A stretch of 24,242 bases of DNA from a virus: positions 1 to 24,242 of the IMG/VR virus record IMGVR_UViG_3300038701_000839, one strand, 5' to 3'. Position 1 is the first letter of the stretch. Every line of letters starts with the position of its first letter. This document shows, piece after piece, positions 1 to 6,533 of this stretch. Position numbers and translations under genes: made by a program. Under the pieces are notes generated by a model. That model was not told where the DNA came from. It saw only the letters and a list, made by a program, of their open reading frames with translations, and ran no database searches.

Positions 1-130
1 ATCCCCGGCAAGTCTGCCGACAATCTCTGGATGATTTAGAAGCAAAGACCGGACAGACCGGACAGGATAGACAGGACGGTTGTTGAATTATCACTGGCAA
101 CCTGGATGATGGGGTAACTCATCACCGGGG
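1..130. other. Leader upstream of first complete gene; possible 3' end of an upstream gene
   Basis: No complete gene fits here. One + frame stays open from base 3 to a TGA at 84-86 and would encode a polar C-terminal tail rich in Q, G and D (SLDDLEAKTGQTGQDRQDG). It could be the end of a gene starting before the window. A second frame closes with TAG at 37-39, so the choice is uncertain. The remainder (87-130) contains GGGG tracts that may act as ribosome binding site for the gene at 131. No convincing promoter or tRNA is seen. Confidence 0.3.
47..77. repeat. Short 9-bp-period tandem repeat
   Basis: GACCGGACA occurs twice in tandem (47-55 and 56-64), followed by degenerate copies (GGATAGACAGGAC). 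It may simply encode the TGQTGQDRQDG tail of an upstream gene. No function can be assigned. Confidence 0.45.
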
Positions 131-1225
131 GTGCCTGTGGATTTTGAAACTTTCTACAAACAGATCGACGACGCGGCGGGCGATCGATTTTTAGATACGG
201 TCGAAACTGGGCTGGAGCAATACGGTCTCAGCTTGCCGTATTCGGTGGCTTGGCTCGTTTGGTCGATCGCCATGATTGTTTTCACCGAAGTCGAAAACGT
301 GTTGTACTACGTCGATCAGATCATGCCGGATTGGATGCCGTCTACGTGGTATCTGTTGGCGATGATGCCGATCTATTGGCTCGTTAATTTATGGGATCCG
401 ACCCATGCTCGATTGGCAAGACGCTCTGTTGCTTGTCAAGTTTTGTCAGTGGCTTATCGTGGGGCTCGGCGCGTTGCTTGCGTTGTTGCTTTGGCGTTTG
501 TGGCGTTAGCGGGAGCGGCGAGTGCCCAGATCACTTGCACGGACAAGCCGGTCAGGGTTTTGTCAGGCGTTGGTGAATCGGTGGTCACTGGTGACTATCT
601 GATCTTGCCGGATGGAGCACCCGGGAACATCCTCAAAGCAACACAGGTCAGTCTTGGCGGTTGCGATGGTTGGTTGGTGGCTGCGAAAGCCAGCGACAGC
701 AAACGTAACCCGGTGGCGGTCTCTGAGATCGCGCCGTGCAACTATTTGGTGATGTCGAATCAGCCGGTTTGGTTGTCAGTCACAGCAATTGATTTTGCTA
801 ATCAGGGGTTTGACACTGCGGAATTTCTGCTCAATCCGGATGCACCGGAGCCGGAACCAGACGATCCAGATGACCCTGACGTGCCGGATGATCCAGACGA
901 ACCCGACGTACCTAGCGATCAATTTGACAATCTTGGTCGGAGGATTGCTGCATTATCGGCGTCAGCACCAAAGCGACATGACGTAGGAATGGTTTATGTC
1001 GATGTCAGCAAGCGGTTGAGCAGTGGTCAGATCATTAGCATCAACGACGCGGCGGCCGAGGTGGTTCGCAGGGCAAGCAGCATGCTCGGCGAAACAGACA
1101 AGGATAGATGGAAACAAATCACTGAGGCCATCCAAACCGATCTAAACAGTCGCTGGCCAATGGGTCGAAAAACGTACTCGGAATGGCTGCTGGCAATCGC
1201 GGCGGGTTTGGGGGTGCAGCCGTGA
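131..1225 (+). CDS. Membrane protein with internal signal-like segment and Pro/Asp-rich linker
   Basis: Not recognised as a known family. A GTG start at 131 gives 364 residues; GTG at 137 is an alternative, and an in-frame TGA at 107-109 rules out an upstream start. Visible features: hydrophobic segments at about 36-56 and 72-88; a textbook Sec-like stretch at about 107-132 (Arg-rich start, VACVVALAFVALAGA core, A-S-A before Q133); a cysteine-containing globular part (about 133-235); an acidic linker of PD/DD/EP repeats (about 237-261); and a soluble helical C-terminus. The internal signal-like stretch suggests either a polytopic protein with a large periplasmic domain or a second translation product starting near GTG 449. 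It overlaps the next gene by GTGA. A role in the envelope or lysis is inferred only from neighbouring small membrane genes. Confidence 0.6.
   Translation: MPVDFETFYKQIDDAAGDRFLDTVETGLEQYGLSLPYSVAWLVWSIAMIVFTEVENVLYYVDQIMPDWMPSTWYLLAMMPIYWLVNLWDPTHARLARRSVACQVLSVAYRGARRVACVVALAFVALAGAASAQITCTDKPVRVLSGVGESVVTGDYLILPDGAPGNILKATQVSLGGCDGWLVAAKASDSKRNPVAVSEIAPCNYLVMSNQPVWLSVTAIDFANQGFDTAEFLLNPDAPEPEPDDPDDPDVPDDPDEPDVPSDQFDNLGRRIAALSASAPKRHDVGMVYVDVSKRLSSGQIISINDAAAEVVRRASSMLGETDKDRWKQITEAIQTDLNSRWPMGRKTYSEWLLAIAAGLGVQP
405..509 (+). CDS. Candidate nested 34-residue membrane microprotein
   Basis: ATG at 405 opens a different frame inside the preceding gene and ends with TAG at 507-509. The product starts MLDWQDALLLVKFCQW and continues as one strong hydrophobic helix (LIVGLGALLALLL) closing with WRLWR, a classic small-membrane-protein pattern. 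A GGGA at 393-396 lies 8 bases upstream as a possible ribosome binding site. Against it, the enclosing frame also encodes a believable signal-like segment here, and hydrophobicity can be shared between shifted frames. No family is recognised. Confidence 0.3.
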   Translation: MLDWQDALLLVKFCQWLIVGLGALLALLLWRLWR

Positions 1226-2259
1226 CGACTGCCTACCAAACCAATTCGCAAACAGGCGATCTAGTTGGGCCGATGGGCTGGGGTGTTGACACCATGCAGG
1301 ACGATGAGCGATTGCAAAAAGAGCAATCAATCATCAAGGCGAATCAAGACCATAGCCCCGTATTCTGGTCGCGCCGTCCATCGCGAATGATGCCGGCTGG
1401 ATTGCAGCAGCGTCTGGAGGACTCCCACCAAAAACGCAACATGAGCTATGCAGACGGCTCAATTGATTTGCGGCTCATCACAGAAATAGCCTTTGGCGAA
1501 CTCTGGCAGTGGATGGCGCAGATCATCGGTAGCTGTGTGGAGTCTGGGGGAAACCGCGCGTGGACACTCAGCCAACTCTGGCAGATTGTGGCGAGCGGAG
1601 ATCCAGAGGAGCCGCTTGGCAAAATGCGGTTGGGTGTTGATACCGTCAGCCACTATGGGCCGCTGTCTTACGGTCTTGGTCGCCGACGTGGTGGTTTGCG
1701 GCGTGGCGATGGGTCTTGGTGCGGTGTCCAAGTTGAAAGCTACATGCAAGACGGTGTGTTGGATTGCAACACACCGCAGCTGCATCGAATCACGGGGACC
1801 AGCCAGCAAGATTTTCCCGAACCGCAGAACGGCAGCCTTTATCGCGCATTTGGATCTTGGCAATACCTCGACGATTTGCTGCCCTATTGCGATTATCGGT
1901 TGCTGGAAGCGGTTGATGTCAATGACGCTCAACAGTCGGTTGAGTTGCTGCGTGCATTCAAGCCACACATGATTTGCAGCAACTGGGGATTTGGACCGAC
2001 CAGCCGCAAAATCAACGGGTACACGGTTTACCGACGACAGGGATCGTGGGCGCACAACATGACGATCGCCGGCGTGATCGTTGGCGAGGACGGCAACATC
2101 TACATCATCGTGCTCAATAGCTGGGGACCGAACGCTCACCGTGATGGTGAGATTTTTGTGATCCCAATTGAGCTTTACTCACAGTGGCTTCGTGACGCGT
2201 CATGTATCGCAATCGGCGACATTGACCTGCCAGACTCCACGCCAAACATGACCTTTTGA
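1222..2259 (+). CDS. Papain-like (C1-type) cysteine peptidase homologue
   Basis: The 345-residue product carries the three signatures of papain-fold peptidases in the right order: a G-S-C motif at 103-105 with a Gln five residues before it (Q100), a His in SWAHN (H278), and an Asn-Ser-Trp-Gly box (N299-G302) following a hydrophobic strand (IYIIVLNSWG). Family knowledge predicts Cys/His/Asn peptidase activity; the substrate is unknown. No signal peptide is obvious. An upstream ATG at 1183 exists, but GTG 1222 overlaps the previous stop as GTGA and follows GGGGG, so I prefer it. It sits between two membrane-protein genes, so a role in lysis, envelope attack or processing of neighbours is inferred. 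The Gln-Cys spacing is one residue shorter than in papain. Confidence 0.72.
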   Translation: MTTAYQTNSQTGDLVGPMGWGVDTMQDDERLQKEQSIIKANQDHSPVFWSRRPSRMMPAGLQQRLEDSHQKRNMSYADGSIDLRLITEIAFGELWQWMAQIIGSCVESGGNRAWTLSQLWQIVASGDPEEPLGKMRLGVDTVSHYGPLSYGLGRRRGGLRRGDGSWCGVQVESYMQDGVLDCNTPQLHRITGTSQQDFPEPQNGSLYRAFGSWQYLDDLLPYCDYRLLEAVDVNDAQQSVELLRAFKPHMICSNWGFGPTSRKINGYTVYRRQGSWAHNMTIAGVIVGEDGNIYIIVLNSWGPNAHRDGEIFVIPIELYSQWLRDASCIAIGDIDLPDSTPNMTF

Positions 2260-2273
2260 ATCGGGGTGATAGG

Positions 2274-3044
2274 ATGCAAAAAACATTAGCCGAACTTGTC
2301 AACGAGGCAAAAAAAGAACTCAGACCTCGGCATCGCTTGATGTTGGGTGCTCGGATGCTTTTCCCAGGCCCCAGGAGGGCGATCCTTGAAAATGTCCGTG
2401 CGGAACTGATGAACTCAGAACTTGCAATGTCAGTGTCGGCGTCGTCTGCGTTTGCGGTGATGGGGTCTGAGACATTTGATGCGGAGTCGTCCCCATTCAA
2501 TCTCGATGTCGAGATGCTTCGTCAGTTGCTCGATCTGATTATTGAGTACCTCCCGAAGATACTGGCGCTCTTCAATTTCACGATCGTTCCGCTGTTCTTC
2601 GCATTGTCGCTGGCTGGTTCCTCGGCGATGGCACAAGCTCCAAGCATGCGATTGGCATCGTCGGTGCAACATCCGGTGTTGATCATGCCATCAACCAAAA
2701 CGGTCGTGCGGAACCAAGTTTGCACTGGCCCCCAGTGCAAGGCCAACCAACCGGCAAACCGTCCTGTACTGCGAGCGGTGACGGCTCCGGTTCGGGTGGC
2801 CAAAAACATCGTCACTGCGGCAGTGCCTAAGACGCAGCGGATACACGCGGTGCAAGCGGTGCCGCAGTCGACGGTGATTTACTCACAGCCAATGAGCCCC
2901 GTCTCGGTGCGTACCGGCCCCCCGGTAACCTCAGTACGCACTGAGCGGGTTTCATCGGCTCCCGTTGTTCGTAGCTTCGGCTGGCGAGTCAGGGCGGTTC
3001 GCCAGCGGTTTGGCTCGCGTTTGTTTGGTTGCGGTTGCCGATGA
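2274..3044 (+). CDS. Membrane/exported protein with internal signal-like segment and basic Pro/Val-rich tail
   Basis: Unrecognised, 256 residues. ATG 2274 is preferred over TTG 2256 because GGGGTGATAGG precedes it at good spacing. The N-terminal ~80 residues are soluble and partly helical. Residues about 84-118 are hydrophobic and end in SSAMAQ, resembling an internal signal-peptide cleavage site. The rest (121-256) is low-complexity, rich in V, P, Q, R and T, with a repeated S-V-R-T element (211-214 and 220-223) and a very basic, Cys-containing C-terminus (GSRLFGCGCR). The architecture, a cytoplasmic head followed by a signal-like segment and an extended tail, mirrors the gene at 131. The stop overlaps the next start as ATGA, indicating translational coupling. 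It could be an envelope-spanning phage protein; function unknown. Confidence 0.6.
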   Translation: MQKTLAELVNEAKKELRPRHRLMLGARMLFPGPRRAILENVRAELMNSELAMSVSASSAFAVMGSETFDAESSPFNLDVEMLRQLLDLIIEYLPKILALFNFTIVPLFFALSLAGSSAMAQAPSMRLASSVQHPVLIMPSTKTVVRNQVCTGPQCKANQPANRPVLRAVTAPVRVAKNIVTAAVPKTQRIHAVQAVPQSTVIYSQPMSPVSVRTGPPVTSVRTERVSSAPVVRSFGWRVRAVRQRFGSRLFGCGCR

Positions 3045-3292
3045 GCGATATGCCGGTCACGATCCGCAAAGTACACCATGTAGTGACGGTGACGTTTATT
3101 GCGATGCTGGCGTGCATCTGTCTGACCGGCGTGCTCGTGCTGATCGTTTTCAATCGATCGGCAGCGGAGGCAGAATCGATCCGGCAAGATACGGATTTGA
3201 TCAAATCGCAAGCGAGCAGGATCGAGAAGAAGATCGATCAGATGAGGTTAAAGATTAACGCGGACGAGCAACGAGACAGCGGGGCAAGCTGA
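3041..3292 (+). CDS. Small one-helix membrane protein with coiled-coil tail
   Basis: 83 residues from ATG 3041, which overlaps the preceding TGA as ATGA. A single long hydrophobic segment (about 15-37, VTFIAMLACICLTGVLVLIV) follows a short basic N-terminus. The C-terminal half (about 43-75) is charged and helical with heptad-like spacing (IRQDTDLIKSQASRIEKKID). This N-in, helix-out topology resembles inner-membrane spanin or holin-accessory proteins, but no family is recognised. It forms a coupled pair with the next gene, which has the same architecture. Confidence 0.6.
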   Translation: MSDMPVTIRKVHHVVTVTFIAMLACICLTGVLVLIVFNRSAAEAESIRQDTDLIKSQASRIEKKIDQMRLKINADEQRDSGAS

Positions 3293-3522
3293 TGTCGATG
3301 ACGGAAGATTCCGGGATAGTAAAAATGTTTTTGACAACTTGCATCGCTGCTATTAGCACACTGGCGGGTGTGTTGGGCTGGATCGGTAGGTATTTGATGG
3401 CTCGCAATGAACAGCAAGAAATCGAAAACAATGAACTGATCAAGGAAAACGCAACCTACCGCGAGCGAATTGCCAAACTTGAATCGCAGCAAAATCGAAA
3501 AGATGAAAGCGATGCCGAATAA
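3292..3522 (+). CDS. Small membrane protein with coiled-coil tail (holin- or spanin-like)
   Basis: 76 residues. ATG 3292 overlaps the previous stop as TGATG. It has one hydrophobic segment at about residues 8-30 (IVKMFLTTCIAAISTLAGVLGWI) followed by a charged helix (about 36-72) rich in E, N, K and Q. Small size, one transmembrane helix and a charged tail are typical of phage holins and related lysis proteins, but such features are generic. The position beside another one-helix protein and a peptidase fits a lysis-type cassette by inference. The 3' end overlaps the next gene by about 20 bases. Confidence 0.55.
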   Translation: MSMTEDSGIVKMFLTTCIAAISTLAGVLGWIGRYLMARNEQQEIENNELIKENATYRERIAKLESQQNRKDESDAE

Positions 3523-3871
3523 CTTGATCACTATTTCGATCCGATCATGCCTGGTTGCGATTGCTTCTGCTGGTGTGCTTGGGGCATCGCTCATTTGGAT
3601 GACCCCGGTGCGGTCGGGACGTAATAGCGAGACGACGGAAGCAAAGGTGGGCAACATCATGCAAACGGTGACGCTGCCGCAGAGTGCCTCAGACAGCAGC
3701 AAAGTGCCTCAGACTGCCGCACGATTGCGTGGTGGTTACACGACCGCCGAATTCGCGTCTCTGGTTGGTTTGTCGGTGCGGGAGATACAGGATCGGTGCG
3801 CGAACGGCGAGATGTGTTGCATTCGCGCGGCCAATGGCCATTACCTCATACCGCTGGAGATCGTGCAATGA
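3503..3871 (+). CDS. Membrane-anchored MerR/excisionase-type HTH protein
   Basis: About 122 residues from ATG 3503 (ATG 3512 is also possible; a TTG at 3470 lies deep in the previous gene). The N-terminus is a hydrophobic anchor (about 10-33, LVAIASAGVLGASLIW) followed by a polar linker. The C-terminus (about 78-122) matches the pattern of HTH_17/excisionase-family winged helices: YTTAEFASLVGLSVREIQDR, then GE, then a YLIPLEIV ending. This family normally binds DNA in the cytoplasm, so the transmembrane anchor is unusual. The order (anchor first, HTH last) would leave the HTH cytoplasmic if the N-terminus faces out. The linker DNA holds a 12-bp direct repeat. The stop overlaps the next start as ATGA. 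Confidence 0.6.
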   Translation: MKAMPNNLITISIRSCLVAIASAGVLGASLIWMTPVRSGRNSETTEAKVGNIMQTVTLPQSASDSSKVPQTAARLRGGYTTAEFASLVGLSVREIQDRCANGEMCCIRAANGHYLIPLEIVQ

Positions 3872-3954
3872 AAACGATCGGCATATTTGTGTGGTGGCTG
3901 ATCTGTTTGGCCGCGCCGTTGAACGATGATCTTGTTGACTTGGGGGGTAATTGA
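3868..3954 (+). CDS. 28-residue hydrophobic microprotein
   Basis: ATG 3868 overlaps the previous stop as ATGA, and its own TGA (3952-3954) overlaps the next start as TGATG. The product has an N-terminal hydrophobic stretch (IGIFVWWLICLAAPL) and an acidic end (NDDLVDLGGN). Coupling at both ends, in a genome where nearly all neighbours are joined this way, is good support that it is translated. The TGGGGGGT at its end doubles as ribosome binding site for the tail-fibre gene. Function unknown; it may be a small membrane peptide or simply a coupling leader. Confidence 0.55.
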   Translation: MKTIGIFVWWLICLAAPLNDDLVDLGGN

Positions 3955-4769
3955 TGAGCGGCGTGACGTACACACCACCGAACCAAGTCACCGAGGCTGA
4001 CGTTACAGCACATCAAGAGGCGTTGTCTCTTGCTGCATCGCAGATCGTCAGCGGAACGATTGGCACAGCGAGGCTCGGCAGCGGCACAGCGAATTCGTCG
4101 ACGTTCTTGCGTGGCGATGGCACATGGAATACACCAACGGGCAGCGGCGACATGCTGGCCGCAAACAATCTCAGCGATTTGGTGAGTGCGTCAACTGCGC
4201 GAACAAACCTCGGGCTCGGCACGGCAGCGACAACAGCAGCGACCGCTTATGCAACGGCGGCACAGGGGGCACTCGCTGATTCGGCAGTGCAACCGAGCGA
4301 TAACGTCAGCGGACTGACAAACGACGCGGGATACATCACCACGTACACGGTGACCGAGGGTGACGTAACAGGTCACGAAGATGCGTTGACGCTCACCGAG
4401 CAGATGGTGGTTTTCATATCCGCACAAGGCGAGGATGCGACGGCGGCATTGGACGTTTTGGAATTTGTCGCTCCGGTCGCGATGTCGCTGACGGCGATTG
4501 AGTTTCGGTGCGACTCAGACAATCCACCAACGGGATCGGCGGCACAGTTAGACGTTTTGCTTGCGGGCACCACGCTGTTTTCAACAAACCCGACGATTGA
4601 CTCGGGCGAGTTTTCGTCAACCACAGCGGCGACGGCACCCGTGCTGTCGTCAAACCCTACGGCAATTTCCGCAGGGGCAAAACTGGAGTTTGATTTGGAT
4701 CAGGTTGGGGCGTCCAACGCTGGCCAGGGGTACTACGTGATTCTTTACTTTACTCGGGGTAACTCATAA
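3954..4769 (+). CDS. Tail-fibre/receptor-binding-like protein
   Basis: 271 residues from ATG 3954 (TGATG coupling, strong GGGGGG upstream). The N-terminal half has motifs common in phage tail fibres: SSTFLRGDGTWNTP (about 48-61) and a Leu/Asn/Ala repeat (NNLSDLVSASTARTNLGLGTAA, about 71-92). A sequence of the form VTE-x-DVT-x-H-xx-AL occurs twice (12-23 and 133-144), so the protein has an internal repeat. The C-terminal ~120 residues, beginning with the FISAQGED segment, look like a beta-sandwich domain frequent in phage appendages. It begins a block of four or five likely adhesion genes. Tail-fibre role is inferred from motifs; the receptor is unknown. Confidence 0.68.
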   Translation: MSGVTYTPPNQVTEADVTAHQEALSLAASQIVSGTIGTARLGSGTANSSTFLRGDGTWNTPTGSGDMLAANNLSDLVSASTARTNLGLGTAATTAATAYATAAQGALADSAVQPSDNVSGLTNDAGYITTYTVTEGDVTGHEDALTLTEQMVVFISAQGEDATAALDVLEFVAPVAMSLTAIEFRCDSDNPPTGSAAQLDVLLAGTTLFSTNPTIDSGEFSSTTAATAPVLSSNPTAISAGAKLEFDLDQVGASNAGQGYYVILYFTRGNS

Positions 4770-5209
4770 TGCCACTTTGGACACTTTGGGACAAAACGCA
4801 GCCGCCAGCATCGGCGGTTATCAAAGAGCACCAGGCAACCCCAGGGACGGCCAGCGGCGAATTGCCAACGTCATTGGACGAGTCGCTTGCGTGGCTTGTG
4901 GAATCGCACGATGCACAACCGACCTACGATCCAGCGGTGGCGAAGTTATCACGCAATAACGGCGTCGTGACGCTTGACCCGAACGACATCCGCACAGGCA
5001 CGCGGGTTTGGGGGTGGTCAGTCGTGCCGCTTACCGAAGCGGAGTTGCAGGACGCAGCGAGGCAAGCCGCTTTGCAATCGGAGCAGGTTGCGGTCGGCAC
5101 GATCGCGCAAGCATGGCTGGACGACGAGGAACCCATTTCCGCGACGGATGTGGCTCGTGTGGCACGGTTCATTGCCATCCGTGACGGTCTAGACGCACAG
5201 GGACTGTGA
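4769..5209 (+). CDS. Phage protein of unknown function (fibre-associated)
   Basis: 146 residues, ATG 4769 overlapping the previous stop as TAATG. Not recognised. The N-terminus is short and Trp-rich (PLWTLWDKT), the middle is polar, and the C-terminal half is Ala/Glu-rich and probably helical (LTEAELQDAARQAALQSEQVAVG). No signal peptide or membrane segment is seen. Its place directly after a fibre-like gene and coupling with it suggest a fibre accessory or assembly factor, but that is inference only. Confidence 0.55.
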   Translation: MPLWTLWDKTQPPASAVIKEHQATPGTASGELPTSLDESLAWLVESHDAQPTYDPAVAKLSRNNGVVTLDPNDIRTGTRVWGWSVVPLTEAELQDAARQAALQSEQVAVGTIAQAWLDDEEPISATDVARVARFIAIRDGLDAQGL

Positions 5210-5712
5210 TGCAAACCGCACTGATTCAAATCGATCCGCCAAAGATCCTCGCCATCCACCGAAAGCCCGTGAGGGTCAAAGGTGGCGATGTGGTTGGAGT
5301 TGTGCCGGGGACCGCTATCGTGCCGGTCGTGACGCTACCGCAACCTGAGCACGACCATCGAGTCTATCAGTGCGTGCGGCTTGATCCTGTGCCACATGCC
5401 GACCGGGTGGAGATTGGATGGCGGTTAGACAAACGATCGGATGAGGAGATCGTTCAGGCGATCAAGCAACGAGCCGGCGAAGTCATATTGACCCGATACA
5501 GCCAGACGACCCAGCTCAACATGCTGGCGGATTCTCAGTTGATCGCATCCACGGCGGTCAAGACTGCTGAGATGGTCGGTCGGCTGGACGCGTATCGTGC
5601 GGCCTATGATTGGATCAAGTCAGTGAGGGGCAAGAGCAATCAGTTGGAGGCGGCACTGTTGAGCGATGGCACGCTGCCAGACTTTGCCGAATTGGAGGTG
5701 CCTTTTGGTTAG
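5209..5712 (+). CDS. Phage protein of unknown function
   Basis: 167 residues, ATG 5209 with TGATG overlap to the preceding stop (the GTG three bases upstream is less likely). Unrecognised. The first ~75 residues look beta-rich (ILAIHRKPVRVKGGDVVGVV and onward). The remainder is helical and charged, with an Ile/Lys/Glu segment near residue 85-100 and a C-terminal helix ending in an acidic tail. No transmembrane helix or signal peptide. The GGAGG inside its last codons (5694-5698) probably serves as ribosome binding site for the next gene. Confidence 0.55.
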   Translation: MQTALIQIDPPKILAIHRKPVRVKGGDVVGVVPGTAIVPVVTLPQPEHDHRVYQCVRLDPVPHADRVEIGWRLDKRSDEEIVQAIKQRAGEVILTRYSQTTQLNMLADSQLIASTAVKTAEMVGRLDAYRAAYDWIKSVRGKSNQLEAALLSDGTLPDFAELEVPFG

Positions 5713-6532
5713 GGTCATCAATCCGTTCATCTTCGGTGGGGCAACATCAGGCTTTTTGTTGGACGACTACCCCGGTGCGGTAGCTGCCTACTCGATCGAT
5801 GCACTTTCGTCGTCGACCACAAACGTAGTGCGTTTGGTTCGTGGCGGAGACTTGGCCGAGCGGGATTTTACCGCAACCGAGTTGACAGACGGCACGCTGG
5901 CAACGTGGGCGGATGGAGAAGATGCGTCTATTAATACGTGGTACGACCAGAGCGGTAGCGGGAACCACCTGATGCAGACATCGACCCCGTTTCGTCCTCG
6001 TTTGGCAGTTGGAGGCGTGGCAGTCAGCGAGGGTGCGTTGTTTATCTCCAACGATTACATGTACGTTTCGACGGAGCTATTTAGCAGTTCTTTCTCAGTG
6101 TTTGGTGTTGGTCAAAATCAATCGTCAAACAGTGTTGCAGGGTTTTGGGAAAACGAGTACCCGGGCGACACAGGCAACAGGACAATCGCGTTCTTGGACA
6201 CACGATCATCACCGAAACGACATTCCGGTTATTTGCCCGACGGAACTGCAAGATTTGTCGATGTGCTTTCCGCAAATTCCGTTTCGACGCAATATCTGCA
6301 CACCACAATTGCTGACGGCAGCACAATGTACGGTTTCCGGAACGCGGTAAGCCAAGGAAGCGTTGGGATCGTTTCGTCATCAGGGGCAAACAAATTCACG
6401 ATTGGTCGACAATTGGCTGGCAGTTTATATCTGACCGGCAAGATAGCCGAAGTCATCGTCTATGCTGCCGACAAGACCAGTGATCGCGCTGGCATCGAAG
6501 CCAACATCAACACCCGACATTCGATCTACTGA
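5705..6532 (+). CDS. Arabinofuranosidase-B-like/concanavalin-type appendage protein
   Basis: 275 residues. I choose TTG 5705 because GGAGG ends 6 bases upstream and the protein similarity begins right after; the longer frame from 5666 would lie in the preceding gene. Characteristic elements of the arabinofuranosidase-B catalytic-like domain seen in many phage and Bacteroidetes proteins are present in order: LLDDYPGAVAAYS, a VVRLVRGGDLAERDF segment, and INTWYDQSGSGNHLMQ, then a lectin-like beta-rich part ending TGKIAEVIVY. In phages this fold is usually on tail fibres or capsid decorations and binds or cuts glycans. Enzyme activity cannot be judged here. Confidence 0.68.
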   Translation: MVRVINPFIFGGATSGFLLDDYPGAVAAYSIDALSSSTTNVVRLVRGGDLAERDFTATELTDGTLATWADGEDASINTWYDQSGSGNHLMQTSTPFRPRLAVGGVAVSEGALFISNDYMYVSTELFSSSFSVFGVGQNQSSNSVAGFWENEYPGDTGNRTIAFLDTRSSPKRHSGYLPDGTARFVDVLSANSVSTQYLHTTIADGSTMYGFRNAVSQGSVGIVSSSGANKFTIGRQLAGSLYLTGKIAEVIVYAADKTSDRAGIEANINTRHSIY

Positions 6533-6533
6533 C

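Noticed and set aside
107-124. TGATG/CATCA hairpin before the first gene
   Set aside because: Only 5 bp with an 8-base loop; too weak to call a regulatory structure.
1493-1972. 159-codon + frame inside the peptidase gene
   Set aside because: The catalytic motifs lie in the other frame; this one reads as low-complexity Arg/Ser/Cys-rich noise.
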